Positions 1-7,850 of a DNA stretch of 64,000 nt are shown here, in pieces. The DNA is taken from assembly GCA_050313995.1 (NCBI GenBank), contig JBNPMM010000001.1; one strand, 5' to 3'. The stretch comes from JAUMWX01 sp023394215 (lineage in GTDB: Bacteria; Bacillota; Clostridia; Tissierellales; Peptoniphilaceae). A model generated the notes under the pieces. It saw only the letters and a list, made by a program, of their open reading frames with translations, searched no databases and was not told the DNA's origin. A program made the position numbers and the translations under genes. The stretch's first letter is position 1; every line of letters begins with the position of its first letter.

Positions 1-255
1 TTCTTCCTCCTCTTCCTCACTTTCTACATCACTTTTTATTTCTTTTTCCTTATCTTCCGACTTTACTTCTATATCAGATTTTTCTTCTATCTTATCTGAA
101 ATGTTCTCTTTCTTATTTGAGTTTGAAATATCTTGATTTTCAAAACCGCTTGCATGTGTTCTATATGAAAAAATGGACATTAAAATTAATATGGCTAAAA
201 ATAAAGCTTTTGCCCTGGTTTTCTTAACACTTTTCTCTAATCTTCTAAAAAAAAT
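1..255 (-). CDS. Partial secreted acidic protein, N-terminal part only
   Basis: Function not recognised. The minus-strand frame runs off the left window edge. It encodes a basic segment (FFRRLEKSVKKTRAKA), a hydrophobic stretch (LFLAILILMSIF) and a likely cleavage region (YRTHASG), so it reads as a signal peptide. The mature part is very acidic and Lys/Glu-rich, ending in a Glu run at the edge, as in linkers of cell-wall or peptidoglycan-binding proteins. The start is unusual. A strong ribosome site (GGAGGT, 270-265) is followed in frame by ATA/ATT near 258-253 and no ATG, GTG or TTG. I place the start at ATT 255. Alternatives are a GTG at 276, which would lie upstream of the ribosome site, or the ATG at 180, which would cut the signal peptide in half. 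It is the next gene downstream of topA on the same strand and has its own likely promoter. Confidence 0.55.
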   Translation of the reverse strand, partial: MFFRRLEKSVKKTRAKALFLAILILMSIFSYRTHASGFENQDISNSNKKENISDKIEEKSDIEVKSEDKEKEIKSDVESEEEEEE

Positions 256-296
256 TATTAGCTCACCTCCCGTCACAAAAGTTCGTATAGATTTGG

Positions 297-325
297 ATTA
301 TATCATAAAAAATAGTTTTTACTAA
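297..325 (-). promoter_or_regulatory. Likely promoter of the secreted-protein gene
   Basis: On the minus strand TATAAT lies at 302-297 with TTAGTA 17 bases upstream (325-320). The -10 is perfect and the -35 is weak. Transcription would start near 290, giving a short leader that carries the ribosome site at 270-265. Confidence 0.5.
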
Positions 326-391
326 CTTTATTATGAGAAATATTCATTTTTTTCATAATTGTAACCTTAAGTATTAAATATATTTAATAAG

Positions 392-476
392 AAAAAACAG
401 GATTCTCCTTGCAATTTCCCCTTAAAATCAAGCATTGCGCCACAGTTGTAAGAGGAAAAGCATTTCCGAATCCTGT
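392..476 (-). terminator. Branched stem-loop followed by a U-run after topA
   Basis: A 9-bp perfect inverted repeat (ACAGGATTC at 397-405 with GAATCCTGT at 468-476) closes a loop of about 60 nt and is followed on the minus strand by six U residues (397-392). Inside, GGAAA/TTTCC (454-467) and GCAAT/ATTGC (411-415 with 434-438) can form two further hairpins, giving a three-way junction. It terminates topA transcripts by position. The size and branching are more than a simple terminator needs. Confidence 0.55.
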
Positions 477-493
477 CTAATATTTATTCATAT

Positions 494-2554
494 TTACTTG
501 TTTGATGAACAATCCTCATTGCTGCAAACTATTTCGTCCACCCTTCTGTTTTTCCTATGCACCATAAGCGATCCGCATTCCGGACATTTTTCCCCTGTAG
601 GTTTGTCCCATGAAGCCCAATCACAGGAAGGATAATTGGAACAACCATAGAAAACTTTACCTCTTTTGGATATTTTTTCTATTATATTTCCTCCACACTT
701 GGTACACTTTATCCCTGTACTCTTAACTATTGCCTTGGTAAAGGTACATGTAGGAAAATTGGAACAGCCTATAAACCTTCCGTTTCTCCCATCTTTATAT
801 AGAAGATCTCCCCCACATTCAGGGCATTTTTCCCCTGTAGTTTCCTTCTTTATTTCAAATGCCTTCTCAGACTCCTTAGCACTTTCAAGATCCTTCTTAA
901 AACTTAAATAAAAATCCTTCATAAGGTTTTTCCAGTTAAGTTTTTTATCTTCTATTTTATCGAGTTCGTTTTCCATCCTTGCAGTAAACTCTTCATCTAT
1001 AACCGTATTGAAATATTCAAGCAGGAGTTCTGTAACCGTAAAGCCTAAATCGGTAGGAATAAGCTGCTTATTCTCAATTACTATATAGTTTCTTGATAAG
1101 ATACTCTTTATTATAGATGAATAGGTGGATGGTCTTCCTATTCCGTTTTCCTCCAATTTCTTAACCAGGGTTGCCTCACTATACCTCGGTTTAGGTTTGG
1201 TAAAGTGCTGTGACTTTTCAAGTTTATCCTGTGAAAAAGTATAGCCAACTTCCATATCCGGCAAAATAATAGTATTGTCCGATATTTTCCAAACTTTTGA
1301 AAATCCGTCAAATAAATTTATGGATCCGCTCGCCTTAAATATGTTTCCCTTATTTTCTATGTCATACCTTGTAGATAGAAAATCTGCCGGATTCATTTGT
1401 GAAGCCAAAGTCCTTTCCCAAATGAGCTTATATAATTTAAATTGTTCCTTAGTAAGATATTTTTCCAATCTTTCAGGTGTTCTATAAATAGATGATACCC
1501 TTACGGCCTCATGTGCATCCTGACTTCCTATCCTCTTTTTATCATATGAAAACCCCTTTGAAGCATATTCATCCCCAAAGTTATCCTTTATATAAGATAA
1601 GGCCTCTCCAATTATTTGACTTGATAACCTTGTTGAATCAGTTCTCATATATGAGATCAATCCAACGCTCCCCTCATCACCTATATAAATACCTTCATAT
1701 AACTGCTGAGCTAAAGACATGGTCTTTGATGTTGAAAAGTTCAGTCTTTTTGATGCTTCCTGCTGTAAAGTTGATGTGGTAAAAGGAGGGTATGCCCTTC
1801 TTGAAATCTTTTTACTCGCCTTATCTATAATCCTATAAGCATTGGGATCTAAACTTTCTATAATATCATCAGCATCCTTTTCACTCAGTATCTTCTTTGA
1901 TTTGATCTTAGCACCGTCAAAAGTCCCAAAATATCTGGATTCAAAATTAATTTTATCCTTTTTAGCATACACATTTAAAGTCCAATATTCCTGTGCTTCA
2001 AAATTTCTGATTTCATTTTCCCTATCGACTATTATTTTTAAAGCAACTGATTGAACCCTTCCTGCTGAAAGTCCGCTCTTAACCTTCTTCCATAATATCG
2101 GAGAAAGTTCGTAACCAACAACCCTATCCATAACCCTTCTGGCCTGTTGAGCATCTACCAATGATAAATCTATCTTTCTGGGATTTTTTATTGCATTCTT
2201 AACTGTTTCCTTAGTGATTTCCGGAAATACTACCCTATTTTTATCTCCAAGATCCAAATCCAATAAATAAGCCAAATGCCAAGCAATGGCTTCCCCTTCT
2301 CTATCAGGGTCGGATGCAAGATAAACCTTCTCCGACTCCTTGGCAACCTTTTTTATTTCGTTTATTGTTTTTGCCTTTCCCCTAACATTGATATATTGAG
2401 GTTCAAAGTCATTTTCTATATCAACCCCCATCCTGCTCTTTGGAAGATCCCTAAGATGCCCTATGGAAGCCATGACCCTATAATTTTTCCCCAAAAATTT
2501 GCTTATTGTCTTAGCTTTTGTAGGAGATTCCACTATAACTAAATTTTTAACCAT
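494..2554 (-). CDS. topA: DNA topoisomerase I
   Basis: Type IA topoisomerase that relaxes negative supercoils through a transient single-strand break; it acts on the nucleoid. The 686-residue protein starts with the Toprim domain (LVIVESPTKAKTISKFLG). The catalytic Tyr is in GLISYMRTDSTR near residue 300. The C-terminus, from about residue 570, carries three four-Cys zinc ribbons beginning CPECGG, CTKCGG and CPECGS. Length and architecture are those of Firmicutes TopA. The start ATG at 2554 has AAGGA about 6 nt upstream. It follows dprA by about 50 nt, the common Firmicutes order rnhB-yraN-dprA-topA, and is probably cotranscribed with them. A branched terminator follows the stop codon. Confidence 0.97.
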   Translation of the reverse strand: MVKNLVIVESPTKAKTISKFLGKNYRVMASIGHLRDLPKSRMGVDIENDFEPQYINVRGKAKTINEIKKVAKESEKVYLASDPDREGEAIAWHLAYLLDLDLGDKNRVVFPEITKETVKNAIKNPRKIDLSLVDAQQARRVMDRVVGYELSPILWKKVKSGLSAGRVQSVALKIIVDRENEIRNFEAQEYWTLNVYAKKDKINFESRYFGTFDGAKIKSKKILSEKDADDIIESLDPNAYRIIDKASKKISRRAYPPFTTSTLQQEASKRLNFSTSKTMSLAQQLYEGIYIGDEGSVGLISYMRTDSTRLSSQIIGEALSYIKDNFGDEYASKGFSYDKKRIGSQDAHEAVRVSSIYRTPERLEKYLTKEQFKLYKLIWERTLASQMNPADFLSTRYDIENKGNIFKASGSINLFDGFSKVWKISDNTIILPDMEVGYTFSQDKLEKSQHFTKPKPRYSEATLVKKLEENGIGRPSTYSSIIKSILSRNYIVIENKQLIPTDLGFTVTELLLEYFNTVIDEEFTARMENELDKIEDKKLNWKNLMKDFYLSFKKDLESAKESEKAFEIKKETTGEKCPECGGDLLYKDGRNGRFIGCSNFPTCTFTKAIVKSTGIKCTKCGGNIIEKISKRGKVFYGCSNYPSCDWASWDKPTGEKCPECGSLMVHRKNRRVDEIVCSNEDCSSNK

Positions 2555-2606
2555 ACCTAATCCTTAACTCTTTATATATAACGATTAGAATTATATCACG
2601 AAATAA

Positions 2607-3716
2607 TCAAATGTCAAAAGTATTAAAGCTTAAATTTATCCTGTCCGCATGACTTTCTATCAGTCCTTTAAGTTCCAACCTGCTTATATATGCTAAAATT
2701 TTCTCTATTTTAAAACCCGTAACGCCTACCAAATCCTCCGGCGATAAACTTAAATTTTCTAAATTTTTTAATATAAGCCTCTCATCATCATTTAAACCAT
2801 CCGGCAAATAAACGGGTTTTATCCTATTTGCTTCTTCAATAAAAGCCAAATCCTCTACAATATCTTCCGCACAGGTAATAGGCTTTGCACCTGCCTTAAT
2901 AAGCTGATTACAGCCTGTTGAAAAAATTGAATCTATATTTCCGGGAACCGCATATACCTCCCTATTCTGCTCAATTGCATATCTTGCAGTTATAAGAGAA
3001 CCGCTTTTTTCTTTAGCTTCTATTATGATTACCGCCTTGGATAAACCCGATATTATCCTATTTCTTAGCACAAAATTTCTCTTTATGGGTGGACTCCCGA
3101 TAGGAAATTCACTGATTAAAAGTTCATTTTTCATATCTCTATAAAGTTTTGCGTTGGAAGTCGGATACTCTATATCAAGAGATGACCCCAAAATCCCAAC
3201 AGTAGGGATTTTTCCATCTATAGCCTTTTTATGGGCAAGAGCATCTATACCCATAGCCATACCGGATACTATTTTTAATTTATAATTAGAAAGTCCGGAT
3301 AAGATTCTTTCCAATGCCATTTCACCATATCCCGTATATTTTCTTGAACCTACTATGGCAATTGACTCATCAAGATTTTCAAAATCTTTTCCCCTATAAT
3401 AAAGGATAGCAGGTGCATTAAAAATCTCTCTCAACCTGTTTGGATAATCCCTGTCCAAAATACTTGAATAAGAAATTCCCAAAGCATATAATTTATGCTT
3501 ATAGGCTTCGATAGATTTATTTTTGATAAAATCACTTATTCTATTTTTCTCATTTTCATTTAAAAACTCGATGGAAGCAAGATTTCTTTGATTTATAAAT
3601 AATAGCCTATCCAGCAAATTGGAATTTATGATATTAATAATTTTTAGATTTGAAATATTTAAGAGATTTAAAAGTAAAAGTACATCTCTATGACTTGAAT
3701 AACTATCTGAATGCAT
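2607..3716 (-). CDS. dprA: DNA-processing protein DprA (Smf)
   Basis: DprA loads RecA onto incoming single-stranded DNA during natural transformation and occurs widely even in species not known to be competent. The 369-residue protein has an N-terminal helical (SAM/HhH-like) region. The extended Rossmann fold starts near residue 121 (IVGSRKYTGYG) and contains VSGMAMGIDALAHKKAI. A small winged-helix-like C-terminal domain follows. The start ATG overlaps the end of the upstream YraN gene by 14 bp, which suggests translational coupling. No other competence gene is visible here, so a role in transformation cannot be judged from this window. Confidence 0.95.
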   Translation of the reverse strand: MHSDSYSSHRDVLLLLNLLNISNLKIINIINSNLLDRLLFINQRNLASIEFLNENEKNRISDFIKNKSIEAYKHKLYALGISYSSILDRDYPNRLREIFNAPAILYYRGKDFENLDESIAIVGSRKYTGYGEMALERILSGLSNYKLKIVSGMAMGIDALAHKKAIDGKIPTVGILGSSLDIEYPTSNAKLYRDMKNELLISEFPIGSPPIKRNFVLRNRIISGLSKAVIIIEAKEKSGSLITARYAIEQNREVYAVPGNIDSIFSTGCNQLIKAGAKPITCAEDIVEDLAFIEEANRIKPVYLPDGLNDDERLILKNLENLSLSPEDLVGVTGFKIEKILAYISRLELKGLIESHADRINLSFNTFDI

Positions 3717-4065
3717 CTTCTATATGCCTCACTTGCATAGATTCCCAATAACATTCTATAATATCAAATCTCACATAAGAGTCAAAAATCCTGTGTTTGT
3801 GCATAAAATAATCGGTTGATTTCTTTATATTCCTTATTTTATTATAATCCACAGCTTCGCTCGCCAAAGAAAAATCCGGGTTTTTCCTTGTTTTAACCTC
3901 TACTACAACGAACATATCTTCTAAAAATGCAACTATGTCCAATTCTCCGAATTTGCAGGAGAAATTTTTGTCGACTATAGTGTATCCCCGATTGACAAGA
4001 TACTTACAGGCAATTATTTCTCCAAGCAATCCTTTTAATTTATTATTCTTCTTTAAGTCTTTCAA
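3703..4065 (-). CDS. YraN/UPF0102 endonuclease-like protein
   Basis: A small (120 residues) protein of the YraN family with a restriction-endonuclease-like fold; cellular role unknown. The family pattern is visible: GLLGEIIACKYLVNRGYTIV at the N-terminus, then FGELDIVA and VVVEVKTRK, which carry the Glu, Asp and Glu-x-Lys residues of a PD-(D/E)xK-type active site. It overlaps rnhB upstream by 23 bp and dprA downstream by 14 bp, the standard Firmicutes neighbourhood rnhB-yraN-dprA. Coupling to RNase HII and DprA suggests a nucleic-acid role, but that is inference from context. Confidence 0.9.
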   Translation of the reverse strand: MKDLKKNNKLKGLLGEIIACKYLVNRGYTIVDKNFSCKFGELDIVAFLEDMFVVVEVKTRKNPDFSLASEAVDYNKIRNIKKSTDYFMHKHRIFDSYVRFDIIECYWESMQVRHIEDAFR

Positions 4066-4690
4066 AGTATTTTTTCATAAAGCTTATCCTGTGTATAGGA
4101 CTGAGCCCAAGCTTATCAATAGCCTGATAATGCTTTTTGGTTCCGTAGCCTTTATGATCTTCAAAGCTATATCCCGGAAACTCCTCGGCATAAGAAATCA
4201 TCATATCATCTCTGAATACCTTGGCAAGTATGGAGGCACATGATATATCATAAACCAAATCATCCCCTGAAATTATTGATATCTGATCTATATGGCTGTC
4301 TATGTTTTCAGCATCAATCAAAAGAAGATCGGGTTTAACCACCCTTCCTTCCTTATCACGCATATTTTCTATAGCCCTCAACATTGATAAATGTGTTGCT
4401 TTTTTTATATTTACTTCATCAATCCCCTGGCTATCTACTATGCCGATACCGTAAGCTATTGCCCTATCATATATTTCTAAGGACAGCTCCCTCCTTTTCT
4501 TATCACTGAGCTTTTTGGAATCCTTAATGCCCTCAATTTTTTCCGGTTTCATTATAACCGCACAACTGACGACAGGCCCGGCAATCGGTCCTCTTCCTAC
4601 CTCGTCTATACCGCAAACAGCTTTATATGAACCACGCTTTTCAATCAAAAGCTCCAAGTCTTCCCTTTTTAATTTAAGCCTTAAAGTCAT
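4043..4690 (-). CDS. rnhB: Ribonuclease HII
   Basis: RNase HII cleaves the RNA of RNA-DNA hybrids and removes single ribonucleotides misincorporated into DNA. The 215-residue protein shows the diagnostic GIDEVGRGPIAGPV motif near residue 26, carrying the Asp-Glu catalytic pair. DSKKLSDKKRREL follows, and a conserved Asp lies in DLLLIDAEN. The C-terminal segment (GYGTKKHYQAIDKLGLSPIHR) is typical. Length fits the family (about 200-260). It lies 45 nt downstream of rbgA and overlaps the YraN gene. Confidence 0.96.
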   Translation of the reverse strand: MTLRLKLKREDLELLIEKRGSYKAVCGIDEVGRGPIAGPVVSCAVIMKPEKIEGIKDSKKLSDKKRRELSLEIYDRAIAYGIGIVDSQGIDEVNIKKATHLSMLRAIENMRDKEGRVVKPDLLLIDAENIDSHIDQISIISGDDLVYDISCASILAKVFRDDMMISYAEEFPGYSFEDHKGYGTKKHYQAIDKLGLSPIHRISFMKKYFERLKEE

Positions 4691-4735
4691 TATATCCTCT
4701 TTCTTAAAACAAAACTGCCATTATTATTACAAAAA

Positions 4736-5605
4736 TTACTCATTTTCAAGCATATCAACTCTTTCAAGGGTGATAGCCCCAAGTCTAAGTTTTCTAAAAT
4801 CGTCAAAAACAAGCTGTGAAACCTTAAAATAATCGACTTCTCTTCCCCTAAACATAGCCCCTGTATTTTTGGCAATAGTATCCATAATCTCCAACGTTTC
4901 GGTTTCAGGACTTATACCATATCTTTCCTCTATTGCCTTGGGTTCAAGTTTTTTTAATAAATTTATAAAATCAAAACATAAATCTTCGATATTTAAAGTT
5001 TCATCCTTAATTGCTCCTGTTATAGCAAGGGCCTTGCCTCCATCCGGCGTGTCAAGCTTTGGCCATAAAACTCCGGGTGTATCGAGTAAAAGCAGGTTTG
5101 AGTCGGTTTTTATCCACTGATTAACCCTTGTCACGCCGGGTCTGTTACCAACTTTTGTTCCCTTTCTTTTAGAAATATTATTGATAAAAGTTGATTTACC
5201 TACATTCGGTATACCTACCACCATCATCTTGATATTTTCATTTATAATACCCTTTTGTGCCCTCGCTTCAAGCCTATCTTTTAAAATAAGCTTGGCAAGA
5301 TTATAAATTTTATCCGTCTTTTTATCCTGCAAAGAATTAAACTCCAAAACCTGAATATTTTGCTTATTAAAATATTCAATCCACTTTCTTGTGTGATATC
5401 TGTCAGCCATATCAGATTTATTAAAGAGTATCAATCTTGGGAAATCACCTATGATAGTATCCAACATAGGGTTTCTTGAGCTTATTGGTATCCTGGCATC
5501 TATTATTTCACATACTATGTCAACCATCTTGATAGATTCACGAATTTTATCAAGAGACTTTTTCATATGTCCCGGATACCAATTTATATTCATTTTATTA
5601 TCCAT
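4736..5605 (-). CDS. rbgA: Ribosome biogenesis GTPase RbgA (YlqF)
   Basis: Circularly permuted GTPase that drives late assembly of the 50S subunit in Firmicutes. The G-motifs occur in permuted order: G4 (LFNKSDMAD) near residue 60 precedes G1 (GIPNVGKST) near 130 and G3 (LDTPGVLWPK) near 175. The N-terminal INWYPGHMKKS is the family signature. Start at ATG 5605, preceded by AAAGGAAAG. It is separated from rplS by a strong terminator and has a TATAAT at 5639-5634, so it probably heads its own unit rbgA-rnhB-yraN-dprA-topA. Confidence 0.95.
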   Translation of the reverse strand: MDNKMNINWYPGHMKKSLDKIRESIKMVDIVCEIIDARIPISSRNPMLDTIIGDFPRLILFNKSDMADRYHTRKWIEYFNKQNIQVLEFNSLQDKKTDKIYNLAKLILKDRLEARAQKGIINENIKMMVVGIPNVGKSTFINNISKRKGTKVGNRPGVTRVNQWIKTDSNLLLLDTPGVLWPKLDTPDGGKALAITGAIKDETLNIEDLCFDFINLLKKLEPKAIEERYGISPETETLEIMDTIAKNTGAMFRGREVDYFKVSQLVFDDFRKLRLGAITLERVDMLENE

Positions 5606-5633
5606 ATATCTTTCCTTTTATTGTTATTATTTA

Positions 5634-5639
5634 ATTATA
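5634..5639 (-). promoter_or_regulatory. -10 box for the rbgA transcription unit
   Basis: A perfect TATAAT on the minus strand lies about 30 nt upstream of the rbgA start, downstream of the rplS terminator. No good -35 hexamer is seen 16-18 bases upstream, where the sequence is a T-rich run. Confidence 0.4.
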
Positions 5640-5757
5640 GCAAAGTTCTAAAAATTAAAAAATGCCTGTTTCACGGATTTATCTGATAATTTATCACTTA
5701 TCTTAACAATTCTATCATAACTTGCTTAAAGAAAAATATAAAGCTCAAAATATAAAG

Positions 5758-5787
5758 TAAAAAATTGAGGTGGCTTTGCCACCCCAA
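5758..5787 (-). terminator. Intrinsic terminator of the ylxM-rplS operon
   Basis: A 10-bp stem (TTGGGGTGGC with GCCACCTCAA on the minus strand, one G-U pair) with an AAA loop at 5765-5787, followed by six U residues. It sits 10 nt after the rplS stop. Confidence 0.9.
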
Positions 5788-5796
5788 TAAAAGTTC

Positions 5797-6144
5797 TTAA
5801 TATTCAGTCTTTTCTTTAACTTTTGCAGCCTTACCAACACGGTCTCTTAAGTAGAATAGTCTTGCTCTTCTTACTTTACCCCTCTTAGTAACTGTGATTT
5901 CTTCAACTCTTGGTGAATGAATAAGGAAAGTTCTTTCAACGCCTACGCCATAGCTCACTCTTCTTACTGTAAAAGCTCTTCTTACGCCTTCACCTTGAAT
6001 CTTTATAATTGTTCCTTCGAACATTTGGATTCTTTCTCTGTTTCCTTCTTTGATTCTGTAAGCTATTTTTACAGTATCACCAACATTCATATCTACAAGA
6101 TTTTCCTTGTATTGTTCTTTTTCAATTTGTCTAATAATATCCAT
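5797..6144 (-). CDS. rplS: Large ribosomal subunit protein bL19
   Basis: bL19 lies at the 30S-50S interface. The 115-residue protein begins MDIIRQIEKEQ and contains GDTVKIAYRIKEGNRERIQ and FEGTIIKIQGEG, all typical of bL19. The start at 6144 was chosen over the upstream ATG because GGAGG precedes it by 5 nt and the family starts here. It is the last gene of the ribosome/SRP operon, 16 nt after trmD, and is followed by a strong terminator. Confidence 0.97.
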   Translation of the reverse strand: MDIIRQIEKEQYKENLVDMNVGDTVKIAYRIKEGNRERIQMFEGTIIKIQGEGVRRAFTVRRVSYGVGVERTFLIHSPRVEEITVTKRGKVRRARLFYLRDRVGKAAKVKEKTEY

Positions 6145-6160
6145 TTTATCCTCCAAAGTA

Positions 6161-6850
6161 TTAATCTGAGCTCTTGAGATATTTCTCATACAAGTCAGGT
6201 CTTTTTTCTTTTGTATTTTTAATTTGGCTCTCTCTTTTCCATTCTTCAATCAACTTATGATTTCCTGAAAATAAAACTTCAGGAACCTCAAATCCCCTAA
6301 AGTTTCTTGGCCTTGTATAATGATTGTGCTGAAGTAAAAGCTTATAATGAGAATCCGTTTTATATGACTCATCATTGCCCAAAACTCCATCCAGCATCCT
6401 TGATACTGCATCTATCACTACCATAGCAGGTATTTCTCCGCCGGTTAAAACATAATCACCTATAGATAATTCCATATCAACGTAGTTATCAACTACCCTG
6501 CTGTCTATACCTTCATAATGTCCGCATAAAAGGACTATATGGTCATTTTCAGCCAATTCTCTGGCTATATCCTGATTGAAAACACGTCCCTGGGGACTTA
6601 GAAAAATAATTTTTGTATTAGGCTTTTTTACATGGTCTATAGCATCAACAACCGGTTGGGCTGTCATAAGCATACCAGCATCTCCGCCGAATACTTCATC
6701 ATCTACCTTTTTATGCTTGTTTAGAGAAAAATCTCTTATATTTGTAGATTCAAGCTGTAACAGATTATTTTTTATTGCTCTACCTATGACTCCATAATCC
6801 TTCAAAAAGGAAAATGCCTCAGGGAATAAAGTCAATATATCAATCTTCAT
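6161..6850 (-). CDS. trmD: tRNA (guanine-N1)-methyltransferase
   Basis: Methylates G37 next to the anticodon using SAM, which prevents frameshifting. It is a SPOUT-class (knotted) enzyme. The 229-residue protein begins MKIDILTLFPEAF and shows the knot motifs LLCGHYEGIDSRV and SIGDYVLTGGE plus the C-terminal RPRNFRG. The start codon shares one base with the stop of rimM (TAATG), so translation is coupled. Confidence 0.97.
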   Translation of the reverse strand: MKIDILTLFPEAFSFLKDYGVIGRAIKNNLLQLESTNIRDFSLNKHKKVDDEVFGGDAGMLMTAQPVVDAIDHVKKPNTKIIFLSPQGRVFNQDIARELAENDHIVLLCGHYEGIDSRVVDNYVDMELSIGDYVLTGGEIPAMVVIDAVSRMLDGVLGNDESYKTDSHYKLLLQHNHYTRPRNFRGFEVPEVLFSGNHKLIEEWKRESQIKNTKEKRPDLYEKYLKSSD

Positions 6851-7335
6851 TACATCTCCTCGATTAATTTAACTCTTATAAACTTACTTTTAATATCTAC
6901 ATCAAGTACAAATTCTTTTACAGCAGGTATCATAACTTCCCTGTCACCAATGGATAGAACATATACATCGTTTGCTGCATAAGTCAAAACATCCTTTAAA
7001 ACCCCAAGTTTTTTATTCTCGGAATCTATAACATCAAGCCCTAAAAGATCCTTTATATAATACTGATCCTTATCAAGAGCTTTAAGCTTATCTTCGTCAG
7101 TATAAATAAGTTGATTTTTGAAAAGCAAAACATCATTTATATTGCTATATTCTTTAAACTTAACTATAGCTATCTGACCGCTTATACGAGCTCTCTCAAT
7201 TGTAAGAGGCATATAAGAATCGCCTATATAAAAAGTTTGACCCTTCGGAAATTCTTCCTCTCCGCTTCTTTGTATTTTAACTTCTCCATTTATACCATGG
7301 GTATTTGTAATTTTACCTACAATAATTTTATTCAT
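6850..7335 (-). CDS. rimM: 16S rRNA maturation factor RimM
   Basis: RimM helps mature the 30S head around uS19. The 161-residue protein has the N-terminal RimM barrel (IVGKITNTHGINGEVKI) and a C-terminal PRC-barrel (LLGLDVIDSENKKLGVLKDV, with DREVMIPAVKEFV). It follows the KH-protein gene with a single-base gap and is coupled to trmD by a one-base overlap. Confidence 0.95.
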   Translation of the reverse strand: MNKIIVGKITNTHGINGEVKIQRSGEEEFPKGQTFYIGDSYMPLTIERARISGQIAIVKFKEYSNINDVLLFKNQLIYTDEDKLKALDKDQYYIKDLLGLDVIDSENKKLGVLKDVLTYAANDVYVLSIGDREVMIPAVKEFVLDVDIKSKFIRVKLIEEM

Positions 7336-7336
7336 A

Positions 7337-7570
7337 CTATTTCACATCTATCTCTAAATTTACCTTTTTTTCTTCTTTTATGGCACAAGCCTTAATAATA
7401 GATCTGATGGAGTTTGCAATCCTACCTTGTTTTCCGATCACTTTACCCATATCATCAGGGTTAACAAGAAGCTTAATATCAATAACTCCGTTTTGTGCGG
7501 TTTGACTGATTTCTATATCTTCAGGGTGATCAACCAATATTTTTGCAATATACTCAACTATATCTTTCAT
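7337..7570 (-). CDS. khpA: KH-domain RNA-binding protein KhpA (YlqC)
   Basis: A small (77 residues) single-KH protein. In Firmicutes KhpA partners KhpB/Jag and binds RNA, influencing cell-wall growth. The KH signature GKVIGKQGRIANSIR with its GxxG loop is clear. It lies between rpsP and rimM, its usual place, and its start overlaps the rpsP stop by one base. Confidence 0.93.
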   Translation of the reverse strand: MKDIVEYIAKILVDHPEDIEISQTAQNGVIDIKLLVNPDDMGKVIGKQGRIANSIRSIIKACAIKEEKKVNLEIDVK

Positions 7571-7833
7571 TATTCTGTCACTTCTTCCTTAGCTTGACCT
7601 ACATAAGTCTTTAACAGCTTAGCTACTGTTTCAGTAGGCTTTGCTCCATTCTTAATCCATTTTTGAACCTTTTCTTCATCTACCTTAAATACTTTAGGTT
7701 CAGATACAGGATTGTAGTATCCGATTTCTTCAATAAATCTTCCATCCCTAGGTGCTCTTGCATCCGCAACTACTATTCTATAGAAAGGTTTTTTCTTAGC
7801 GCCTAATCTTTTCATTCTAATTTTAACTGCCAT
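7570..7833 (-). CDS. rpsP: Small ribosomal subunit protein bS16
   Basis: bS16 is needed for 30S assembly. The 87-residue protein begins MAVKIRMKRLGAKKKPFYRI with RDGRFIEEIGYYNP following, the family signature. The start at 7833 has GGAGG five bases upstream; the ATG 12 bases earlier overlaps that ribosome site and is unlikely. It follows ffh by 17 nt. Confidence 0.97.
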   Translation of the reverse strand: MAVKIRMKRLGAKKKPFYRIVVADARAPRDGRFIEEIGYYNPVSEPKVFKVDEEKVQKWIKNGAKPTETVAKLLKTYVGQAKEEVTE

Positions 7834-7850
7834 TTCATCCTCCAATAATT

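Noticed and set aside
1..180. ATG at 180 as the start of the secreted protein
   Set aside because: It would remove the basic part and half of the hydrophobic core of the signal peptide and has no ribosome site.
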